From JAUIHN01 sp964556075 (GTDB taxonomy: Bacteria > Patescibacteriota > Saccharimonadia > Saccharimonadales > Saccharimonadaceae): 12,809 bases of DNA. Below, one piece after another: positions 1 to 5,233 of this stretch. The translations under genes and the position numbers were made by a program. The stretch spans positions 1 to 12,809 of the forward strand of contig CAZKUV010000021.1 of the NCBI GenBank assembly GCA_964556075.1. Reading direction: 5' to 3'. The first letter of the stretch is position 1. Each line of letters begins with the position of its first letter. The notes beneath the pieces are model-generated. The model searched no databases. It had not been told where the DNA came from and worked only from the letters and a program-made list of their open reading frames with translations.

Positions 1-1
1 A

Positions 2-475
2 ACTAACTTACAGCAAGGATTGGGAGCATTGAATGATGCGATTAAAGACTTGACTCCTCTTGATGACGAAATCAAAACCAAAATCTCAAGAGGCAAGACT
101 CCTCTAGCTAAGCATATTTTGAGTGAATACGAGCTTTCACTTTCTGCGGCGGGAGGTAAGAAGCTGGATAGTCCCACCTTAGAACATGTTATGCCTCAAC
201 TACCGCAATCGTACGATGACTGGGGGGTTACAGTCGATGAGCATCAGGATTGGGTTGAAAATATAGGGAACCTTACACTGCTAGAGAGACCTATAAACTC
301 ATCTGTAAAAAATAAAGCGTACGGGGTAAAGCGAGAAGAATATAAATTACAGCACACAGACATGAAGCAAACCGCTCAGATAGTGGCAGAATACGACGCT
401 TGGGGCATAGAAGAAATTCAGCATAGAGCAGCTATGCTCGCTGATTTCGTCAATAATCGATGGAAACATAACTAA
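2..475 (+). CDS. DUF1524/HNH nuclease C-terminal part, GmrSD-like, 5' truncated by window edge
   Basis: The reading frame is open to the left edge, so this is the 3' end of a longer gene; the TTG at 20 is unlikely to be the real start. The visible 158 residues carry the DUF1524 (HNH-like) signature of GmrSD-type enzymes: a Leu-Glu-His-Val-Met-Pro-Gln core, a conserved Trp, then the Ile-Gly-Asn-Leu-Thr-Leu-Leu stretch, an Asn, and a Lys-x-x-Tyr block. From family knowledge, GmrSD proteins pair an N-terminal DUF262 NTPase domain with this C-terminal nuclease and cut modified (for example glucosylated) phage DNA. The DUF262 half would lie upstream and is not visible. The stop is TAA. The first 60 bases are 42% G+C by count, lower than the genes to the right, which fits an acquired defence gene. 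A stand-alone DUF1524 protein is the alternative. Confidence 0.8.
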   Translation, partial: TNLQQGLGALNDAIKDLTPLDDEIKTKISRGKTPLAKHILSEYELSLSAAGGKKLDSPTLEHVMPQLPQSYDDWGVTVDEHQDWVENIGNLTLLERPINSSVKNKAYGVKREEYKLQHTDMKQTAQIVAEYDAWGIEEIQHRAAMLADFVNNRWKHN

Positions 476-655
476 ATATCATTAAGGATTCTAAGCATTT
501 GTAGGAACGCGATTTAGCGAGGAGGTCACCAGTCCCCCTGTCGATGTCGCTCCGCTGTATAAATACCAAGTTTTTCGGCGCAAACCTAACCAAAGTACTT
601 GATTCATCGCATGCCCTGACAGAAACTGCAAGGCAGGCTTTTCGCATTTCACGTA

Positions 656-683
656 TCGGAACGTCAATATTCTGACATTCCGA
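656..683. repeat. 28-bp near-perfect inverted repeat, 11-6-11 layout
   Basis: The left arm TCGGAACGTCA (656-666) and right arm TGACATTCCGA (673-683) pair at 10 of 11 positions, with the one mismatch at 662/677. The six-base centre is ATATTC. No T-run follows on either strand, so it does not look like an intrinsic terminator. The 11-6-11 spacing equals that of Xer/dif recombination sites, but the arms do not match the dif consensus I know. A dimeric regulator site is an equal alternative. Confidence 0.5.
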
Positions 684-772
684 AACGACAAAAGAACCCT
701 TAAGGGATGATTCCTAAGAAACGACTCCTCCTTATCCAATTCATTAACTCACACTCTGCGATATATGTTGTA

Positions 773-802
773 TTGACATGTTTTGTCTTAACATGTTAAC
801 AT
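773..802 (+). promoter_or_regulatory. marR-efflux operon promoter
   Basis: A perfect -35 box TTGACA (773-778) is followed after 18 bases by TAACAT (797-802, 4 of 6 to consensus). Exactly six bases separate the -10 from the ATG at 809, so transcription should start at or next to the A of the start codon. No Shine-Dalgarno sequence lies before 809, consistent with a leaderless mRNA. Confidence 0.65.
776..799. promoter_or_regulatory. probable MarR operator over the -10 region
   Basis: TTAACATGTTAA (788-799) is a perfect 12-bp palindrome that reaches into the -10 box. The heptamer ACATGTT occurs at 776-782 and again at 791-797, 15 bases apart, the first copy overlapping the -35. Binding by the MarR product would block polymerase, giving the usual MarR-family autorepression. 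Binding is inferred; the symmetry is seen. Confidence 0.5.
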
Positions 803-808
803 CAAAAA

Positions 809-1270
809 ATGTCAAAAGAAGCTCGCGCGCAGCTCATGGTGGATTTAGTCCAATCGTACAGAGTCACCGGACAGCTGTTTTTTAAGGTTCTTCAACTTGC
901 GATGCAGGAAAATCCGCAGCGTAATCTCGCGTGCGTCCCAATCATGAAGGTCCTCAAGCAGCACGGAGCCATGTCGCAAAGCGCCATTGCCCGCGAGCTA
1001 TTCCATTCGGACGCGGCGGTCAGTCGGCAAATTGGACTGCTCACCGAGGAAGGATTGGTATCGACGAGAAGCGGGGAGAAGAACCGCCGCCTGACCATCG
1101 TCGAACTGACAGAAAAAGGAGACGCTCTCATAGACAGTCTCGAGGACACCGTCACGGAACTGCTCACCGACGTCTTCAAGGAACTGTCCGACGAACAGCT
1201 CCGCCAACAGGTTGAAAGCAACCTTCGGCTGCAAACAGTAATTACAGAAAAATTAGGAAAGGAACTGTAA
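809..1270 (+). CDS. MarR-family transcriptional regulator
   Basis: A 153-aa protein of normal MarR length. It has an N-terminal helical dimerisation segment (about 5-40), then a winged helix-turn-helix (about 45-105). The recognition helix lies in the part reading Ala-Ala-Val-Ser-Arg-Gln-Ile, and the wing is the Ser-Gly-Glu-Lys-Asn-Arg-Arg-Leu stretch before Val-Glu-Leu-Thr-Glu-Lys-Gly. A C-terminal helix (about 110-150) would complete the dimer interface. The ATG at 809 is chosen because the -10 box ends six bases upstream and no earlier start is available. The stop codon directly abuts the GTG of the efflux gene, so the pair is one operon with probable translational coupling. By family precedent it represses its own operon and is released by small phenolic or drug-like ligands; the ligand cannot be read from sequence. 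Confidence 0.92.
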   Translation: MSKEARAQLMVDLVQSYRVTGQLFFKVLQLAMQENPQRNLACVPIMKVLKQHGAMSQSAIARELFHSDAAVSRQIGLLTEEGLVSTRSGEKNRRLTIVELTEKGDALIDSLEDTVTELLTDVFKELSDEQLRQQVESNLRLQTVITEKLGKEL

Positions 1271-2875
1271 GTGTTAGATAAATTATTCAAACGGCACACC
1301 CACACCGAGGTCACCGACGACGAGCTCGACGGCATCGAGCTGTCGGTATATCGTCGCAGGTGGCAGATTCTGGCCACACTATGTGCTAGCCTCCTGCTTG
1401 TCATGATCGGAAACAGCAGTCTAAACTTGGCGCTGCCAACGCTCGCTGAAGAGCTTGGTCTAAGCTCAGTCGAGCTTACCTGGGTAGTAGATATCTACTC
1501 GTTGGTATTCGCAAGCCTCCTTTTTACCGCGAGTGCTGTCGCCGACCGTTATGGGCGTAAGACCATCATGCAAATCGGACTTCTAACGTTTCTCGTCGGT
1601 ACGGTCTATGCCGGATTCTTCGCCCAGAGCGGCATCGAGGTTATCATTTCGCGGGGTATCATGGGTATCGGTGGCGCTATGGTCATGCCGACCACCTTGT
1701 CCATTATCAATAACGTCTTCCCAAGAAAGCAGCGAGCACGTGCCATCGCCATCTGGAGCGGCATCGCCGGAGGCGGCATCGCGCTTGGCTCAATCGCTAG
1801 CGGCTTCTTGATCGAACACTACTCATGGGAGTCTGTCTTCATCTTCAGCGCCATCGTTGGCGTCATCGGTATCTCTTTCAACCAGTGGCTGACACCGAAC
1901 TCGCACGACGAACATCATACGCCGATTGATTGGCTTGGCGGCCTCCTCTCGACTATCGGGCTGCTCGGTCTTGTCTACGGTATCATCGAGATTCCATCGC
2001 ACGGCTTCTTCAGCACCGAAGTGCTCACTGGGCTTTCATTCGGAGTCATCGGCCTGGCGCTCTTCGTCTGGTGGCAGCTAAAAACAGAGCACCCAATGCT
2101 CGACATGAAACTCTTCAGCCGCTCGGCATTCTGGGTTGCGGCACTGTCAATCACCCTTGTATTCTTCGCACTCATGGGGGTCTTCTTCTCGATGAGCCAG
2201 GTATTCCAGCTCATCATCGGTTACGGTCCATTTGAGTCTTCGCTTCGAATGCTCCCGCTCATGATGCTGATGATGCTCGCGTCCCCATTCGTTCCGAACA
2301 TCGTGAAGAAGTTCGGTACCAGGTGGACGGTGACCACCGGACTGGTACTCGTAACGACCGCCTTCATTATCATGTCGCAGTGGCCAACAGTACCGAGCTA
2401 CTGGCAGATTATCGGCAGCATGGCAGTTATGATGACCGGTATGGCGCTAACAATGACTCCGGCCACGACTATGATGATGTCAGCCGTGCCGCGCAACCGC
2501 GCCGGCATGGGTTCCGCTATGAATGACACCACCCGCGAGCTCGGGGGCGCAATCGGCATCGCCGTGCTCGGGTCGGTTCTTGGTTCGACCTACTCGGAAG
2601 AAATCAAGCAGAGCATCACCATGCTCCCAGCCGAAGCCCAAGAAGCCGCCGCTAACTCGCTTGCCGCCGCCTTGATGGTAGCCGAACAACTTGGACCACT
2701 TGGCAGCGCGCTCGTCGACGGAGCCAAGGAAGCGTGGATGAACGGCCTGTCCGAAGCTATGCTCATCGCTGCCGGCATCGTCGCGATCGCAGCCATCGTC
2801 TCAGCCATTTGGCTACCGCATGAGCATAGGGAAGGCGAAGAAGACGATGTTATCGAGCCTGTTATCGAAGGGTAG
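1271..2875 (+). CDS. MFS multidrug efflux transporter, DHA2 (EmrB/QacA) family
   Basis: A 534-aa membrane protein with about 14 predicted transmembrane segments, the topology and length of the DHA2 proton/drug antiporters. TM1 starts near residue 33. TM2 carries Asp74 in the Trp-Val-Val-Asp-x-Tyr motif, followed by loop motif A, Asp-Arg-Tyr-Gly-Arg-Lys (92-97). A Gly-rich TM5 (around 165-180) is the antiporter motif, ending in a Trp-x-x-x-Phe element. The C-terminus is a short acidic cytoplasmic tail. The start is GTG at 1271, immediately after the marR TAA. An SD-like AAAGGA at 1257-1262 lies inside the end of marR, so translation is probably coupled. Expected role: export of lipophilic or cationic toxic compounds, induced when MarR releases. 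Substrate range is unknown. A hairpin terminator follows 40 bases downstream. Confidence 0.93.
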   Translation: MLDKLFKRHTHTEVTDDELDGIELSVYRRRWQILATLCASLLLVMIGNSSLNLALPTLAEELGLSSVELTWVVDIYSLVFASLLFTASAVADRYGRKTIMQIGLLTFLVGTVYAGFFAQSGIEVIISRGIMGIGGAMVMPTTLSIINNVFPRKQRARAIAIWSGIAGGGIALGSIASGFLIEHYSWESVFIFSAIVGVIGISFNQWLTPNSHDEHHTPIDWLGGLLSTIGLLGLVYGIIEIPSHGFFSTEVLTGLSFGVIGLALFVWWQLKTEHPMLDMKLFSRSAFWVAALSITLVFFALMGVFFSMSQVFQLIIGYGPFESSLRMLPLMMLMMLASPFVPNIVKKFGTRWTVTTGLVLVTTAFIIMSQWPTVPSYWQIIGSMAVMMTGMALTMTPATTMMMSAVPRNRAGMGSAMNDTTRELGGAIGIAVLGSVLGSTYSEEIKQSITMLPAEAQEAAANSLAAALMVAEQLGPLGSALVDGAKEAWMNGLSEAMLIAAGIVAIAAIVSAIWLPHEHREGEEDDVIEPVIEG

Positions 2876-2915
2876 GCAGAAAAAGCAGTCTTATCACGAG
2901 TCACTCTAGCACCAA

Positions 2916-2953
2916 TAGTACCGCCACTTAATCTCAGTGGCGGTGCTACTTTT
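2916..2953 (+). terminator. intrinsic terminator after the efflux operon
   Basis: Arms 2916-2928 and 2936-2948 form a 13-bp stem with one G-U wobble and a 7-base loop (TAATCTC). A short T-run (2950-2953) follows on the plus strand. It lies between convergent genes. The minus-strand flank lacks a T-run, so it should work mainly for the efflux operon. Confidence 0.75.
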
Positions 2954-2972
2954 CGGCAACTTCGTGACGGTT

Positions 2973-3188
2973 CTATACTAAGGTATCTTCGTCCTCAACG
3001 TAATCATCATCGTCGTCGACATCGTCATCCTCAAAGTCGTCGTCATCCTCGCCCATGACGCCGCCAAGAGCATCCTTCACTTTGTCGACCACGCTTTCAT
3101 CGGACTCTTCCGGGTTATACCCCCTCGCGTCCTCGACGTAGCTCCCCATGTCTCCATCAGGCCCTTTGAGTTCATTATCGTTATCCAT
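2973..3188 (-). CDS. small highly acidic protein, unrecognised
   Basis: A 71-aa protein whose last 25 residues are almost only Asp and Glu (with Phe, Tyr and Val spaced between them). The first half is a polar segment containing Tyr-Val-Glu-Asp-Ala-Arg-Gly-Tyr and an amphipathic Val-Asp-Lys-Val-Lys-Asp-Ala-Leu helix. No family was recognised. It is supported as a real gene by a full AAGGAGG ribosome site (plus-strand 3193-3199) four bases before the ATG, the strongest SD in the window. It lies 144 bases downstream of msrB on the same strand with no clear terminator between, so it may be co-transcribed. Such tails can mimic nucleic acid or bind cations or basic proteins; this is only a possibility. 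The low-complexity Asp codons could make a chance frame look long, but the SD argues against that. Confidence 0.68.
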   Translation of the reverse strand: MDNDNELKGPDGDMGSYVEDARGYNPEESDESVVDKVKDALGGVMGEDDDDFEDDDVDDDDDYVEDEDTLV

Positions 3189-3192
3189 ATCG

Positions 3193-3199
3193 CCTCCTT
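3193..3199 (-). promoter_or_regulatory. strong Shine-Dalgarno site of the acidic small gene
   Basis: AAGGAGG on the minus strand, four bases from the ATG. It matters because most genes in the window have no SD, so it supports both the start and the reality of the 71-aa gene. It also implies this mRNA has a real leader or is read from the msrB transcript. Confidence 0.7.
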
Positions 3200-3332
3200 T
3201 CCTTGTACTGATAGGGTCCAGTGTAAGGGGAGGAAGGAAGAAACGATATGAATATTCTTACACTCCCTAAAACGCATTCGAACCGCATGAGAAAGGAAGT
3301 TACTTCGAGAGGCCGCTAAACTACTTGTTTAT

Positions 3333-3707
3333 TCAATCGCCGTCCTTCTTTCTGAACTGCAATGATAGCGAATTGACGCAATAACGTTTTCCGGTCGTCT
3401 CCAAGGGTCCGTCAGAAAAGACATGCCCAAGATGACCACCGCAATTGGAGCAAGTGATTTCAGTACGCACCATACTATGAGACGTATCTTCGTGGTAGCT
3501 CACCGCGCCGTCAATCGCTCGGTCAAAGCTCGGCCAGCCACAGCCACTGTCATACTTATAATCCGACAAAAACAGAACGGTGCCACAATTGGCGCAGACG
3601 TACTCGCCGTCCTCCGTCACGTGGAGCAATGCGCCACTAAACGGCGCTTCGGTGCCCTTGTCAAACAAAACCGCTTGCTGCTCTTTCGTGAGATGCTTAT
3701 TCCTCAT
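3333..3707 (-). CDS. msrB: peptide-methionine (R)-S-oxide reductase MsrB
   Basis: A 124-aa MsrB of standard single-domain length. It reduces the R epimer of methionine sulfoxide in proteins, using thioredoxin as reductant, in the cytoplasm. All four structural zinc cysteines are present: Cys38/Cys41 and Cys86/Cys89. The Ser-Gly-Cys-Gly-Trp-Pro-Ser-Phe motif contains the probable resolving Cys56. The block Arg-Thr-Glu-Ile-Thr-Cys leads to the Gly-His-Leu-Gly-His-Val-Phe motif, and the catalytic cysteine is Cys110 in Arg-Tyr-Cys-Val-Asn-Ser. The start at 3707 is set by a -10 box six bases upstream. It is divergent from msrA, so both epimer-specific repair enzymes sit side by side. It is the only complete gene here that ends in TGA; an in-frame TAG follows after three more codons. 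Confidence 0.97.
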   Translation of the reverse strand: MRNKHLTKEQQAVLFDKGTEAPFSGALLHVTEDGEYVCANCGTVLFLSDYKYDSGCGWPSFDRAIDGAVSYHEDTSHSMVRTEITCSNCGGHLGHVFSDGPLETTGKRYCVNSLSLQFRKKDGD

Positions 3708-3713
3708 TCTTCC

Positions 3714-3742
3714 AGTATGCTACCCGAAAGATCTGCCATCAA
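3714..3742 (-). promoter_or_regulatory. msrB promoter
   Basis: On the minus strand, a -35 box TTGATG (3742-3737), a 17-base spacer and a -10 box CATACT (3719-3714) lead to ATG after exactly six bases. This predicts a leaderless msrB mRNA. Confidence 0.6.
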
Positions 3743-4025
3743 CCGTGATTTGCCTCGAGTTCAATGAAACGCTGACGAGCACCGACAGGGTGCATGAGAA
3801 TGAGCAAGTCGAGTCTATAAAATACATCGATTGTGAAACGCTAGCGAATACATATCAAGAGAAGTAAGGAACGAGTGACAAGAACTCAGCGTGCCGTGGA
3901 ATCTAGCCGTCTTATCTATCATGATTAAGCGAGATAGACTTGACCAAAAAGCGCAACAGCACCGCGCCTGACTCAAACAGCCGAAGTAAAAGTTCTCAGT
4001 ATTCGACGACTAGTAATAAAATCTT

Positions 4026-4031
4026 TATACT
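4026..4031 (+). promoter_or_regulatory. msrA -10 box
   Basis: TATACT (5 of 6 to consensus) ends six bases before the ATG at 4038, again predicting a leaderless transcript. The -35 region is weak; TTCGAC 18 bases upstream is the best fit. Confidence 0.6.
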
Positions 4032-4037
4032 AACTAT

Positions 4038-4508
4038 ATGAAGAGTATCGTTCTGGCTGATGGGTGCTTTTGGGGCATGGAAGAATTGTTTCGTCTGCAG
4101 CCAGGGGTCAAAGATACCGAAGTCGGCTACACTGGCGGCGACAATGATCATCCTACGTATGAATTCCATCCCGGTCACGCCGAAGCGCTACACATTACCT
4201 ATGACGAAACCAAAACCAGCCTCGCGACGCTTCTCGACTACTTCTTTCAAATTCACGATCCGACTACGCTCAATCGGCAAGGAAATGACATCGGGACAAG
4301 CTACCGTTCGGCTATATTCTACGCGTCGAAAGAGGAAAAAGAGGCGGCAACAGCAGCCATCGCCCGCAACCAAACATACTGGGACAATCCGATCGTCACC
4401 ACGCTCGAACCACTTAGTACCTTTTGGACTGCCGAAAACTATCACCAGAATTATCTCAGGAAACATCCCGGCGGCTACACCTGCCACTTCGAGCGCCCGA
4501 GAGATTAG
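4038..4508 (+). CDS. msrA: peptide-methionine (S)-S-oxide reductase MsrA
   Basis: A 156-aa protein of the short bacterial MsrA type. It reduces the S epimer of methionine sulfoxide, free and in proteins, with thioredoxin. The catalytic Gly-Cys-Phe-Trp-Gly motif is at residues 9-13 (Cys10), with Glu15 following. The conserved Gly-Tyr-Thr-Gly-Gly, Gly-His-Ala-Glu, Tyr-Asp and Glu-Asn-Tyr-His-Gln-x-Tyr-Leu blocks are present. The C-terminal Tyr-Thr-Cys-His-Phe supplies a likely resolving cysteine. The start is fixed by the -10 box and by how close the catalytic motif lies to the N-terminus. It is divergent from msrB. It ends 15 bases before the end of the convergent gene at 4524 with no visible terminator between. 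Confidence 0.97.
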   Translation: MKSIVLADGCFWGMEELFRLQPGVKDTEVGYTGGDNDHPTYEFHPGHAEALHITYDETKTSLATLLDYFFQIHDPTTLNRQGNDIGTSYRSAIFYASKEEKEAATAAIARNQTYWDNPIVTTLEPLSTFWTAENYHQNYLRKHPGGYTCHFERPRD

Positions 4509-4523
4509 TGAACATATGCAAGC

Positions 4524-5105
4524 TTACTGCTCGCGCAGAACGCGCAGAACGCCATAGAGCGCGGTCGCGGTCACCTCGTCGACGGTAGCGAATCGTTCAA
4601 TGTAGGGCTCGTCAGCGTCAGGAATGTGCACCGTCACTTCCTGAGTGTCAGGACTGACGAACTCGCTTCGTTTCATCTCATACAGACCATCTTCGGTTCT
4701 ATCGACCGAATAAAATCCTTCGATGCCGCTGCTCGCCATGGTGTCCGCAGGATAGGCGTCAATCTTTATGACATCCTTATCTTTGATAGTCTCATAGAAA
4801 TTAGCGGCGATATGGTTTCTACCGTCAAACAATCCGCGCCGTCCGACCACGTATTTGCCTAGTGCAGGGTGGTTTATCGTGCGGGTTGCGTGATACAAGA
4901 ACGCCTTCGTATCGCCGTTTTCAAGTGCGGTTAACTGATTGACGCAGCTAATAATCTTCTCGATTGTCTCGCTGCGAACCGGTTCTCGGTTTGGTAGCTC
5001 AGGCGCGTCGAAACGCTCCTGCCAATGTTCGTTGATTTGTATTGGAGTAAGGTAGGGGGACCCTGAGGGCTCAGGATCGTCATCGGATATTCGTTCTAGC
5101 ATCAT
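4524..5105 (-). CDS. unrecognised 193-aa protein
   Basis: I do not recognise a family. The protein is soluble, acidic and has no transmembrane segment or signal peptide. The first ~45 residues are Pro-rich and probably flexible. A helical segment (about 45-75) is followed by a mixed alpha/beta region with an Arg-Arg-Gly-Leu-Phe-Asp-Gly-Arg-Asn turn and strands near Val-Ile-Lys-Ile-Asp-Ala-Tyr and Glu-Val-Thr-Val-His-Ile. It ends in a helix with Leu-Arg-Val-Leu-Arg-Glu-Gln. It is real on promoter evidence: the best promoter in the window lies directly upstream on its strand. The first two codons are both ATG, so the true start may be one codon in. It converges with msrA, so no operon partner hints at function. 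Confidence 0.8.
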   Translation of the reverse strand: MMLERISDDDPEPSGSPYLTPIQINEHWQERFDAPELPNREPVRSETIEKIISCVNQLTALENGDTKAFLYHATRTINHPALGKYVVGRRGLFDGRNHIAANFYETIKDKDVIKIDAYPADTMASSGIEGFYSVDRTEDGLYEMKRSEFVSPDTQEVTVHIPDADEPYIERFATVDEVTATALYGVLRVLREQ

Positions 5106-5116
5106 ATAGTACTTTG

Positions 5117-5145
5117 ATTATACCACTAATGCATTAATCAGTCAA
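5117..5145 (-). promoter_or_regulatory. strong promoter of the 193-aa gene
   Basis: On the minus strand, TTGACT (5145-5140), a 17-base spacer and a perfect TATAAT (5122-5117) preceded by the extended -10 TGG. The -10 ends 11 bases before the ATG at 5105, so the leader would be only about 4-5 bases with no SD. Confidence 0.8.
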
Positions 5146-5199
5146 TAAGGTTCGTCAGTAGTGCGAAACACTTGTGCTAAAAGCGGTATTCAGTCATAC

Positions 5200-5222
5200 T
5201 TATGCTTAGACACATTATGCTT
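5200..5222 (+). promoter_or_regulatory. repeated TTATGCTT ahead of the kinase gene, possible -10
   Basis: TTATGCTT occurs at 5200-5207 and 5215-5222, exactly 15 bases apart. The second copy contains TATGCT, a possible -10 (4 of 6) that ends 12 bases before the ATG at 5234. The -35 is not clear. The direct repeat could instead bind a regulator, for instance one linked to the two-component system. Confidence 0.35.
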
Positions 5223-5233
5223 TCAGCCAACCT

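Larger units (their letters stand above)
476..808. other. gene-free junction with several palindromes
   Basis: I see no credible gene in these 333 bases. The two short minus-strand frames here have composition unlike real proteins and no promoter or ribosome site. The stretch holds an 11-6-11 inverted repeat (656-683), a perfect 10-bp palindrome CCCTTAAGGG (697-706), and the marR promoter and operator region (773-802). It separates an AT-richer restriction gene from a GC-richer housekeeping and stress region, so it may be an island boundary; that is inference. No tRNA remnant or transposon end was recognised. Confidence 0.6.
3708..4037. other. divergent msrB/msrA intergenic region
   Basis: These 330 bases hold the two outward promoters, msrB at 3714-3742 and msrA at 4026-4031. 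The middle contains no convincing gene, tRNA or terminator. A 6-bp inverted repeat, TCTATC (3915-3920) with GATAGA (3933-3938), is too weak to name. A shared regulator site for the msr pair could lie here, but I could not point to one. Confidence 0.5.

Noticed and set aside
610..642. GC-rich imperfect stem followed by TTTT, possible terminator of the nuclease gene
   Set aside because: The stem is broken into pieces of three bases with bulges and lies ~135 bases past the stop.
892..1404. Minus-strand frame of 170 codons over marR and the start of the efflux gene
   Set aside because: Ser-rich mirror of two clear genes, with no promoter or ribosome site.
3273..3290. GTTCGAAT on the minus strand, resembling a tRNA T-loop
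   Set aside because: The flanking bases do not form a T-stem and no acceptor, D or anticodon arms can be found.
3333..3335. Possible UGA recoding (as in Gracilibacteria), since TGA is a stop only in msrB and TAG follows three codons later
   Set aside because: About 3,900 codons in the window contain no in-frame TGA, and msrB is full length at the TGA. A rare stop is enough to explain it.
3915..3938. Inverted repeat TCTATC...GATAGA in the msrB/msrA gap
   Set aside because: Six-base arms around a 12-base loop are expected by chance in a stretch of this length, and no T-run follows.
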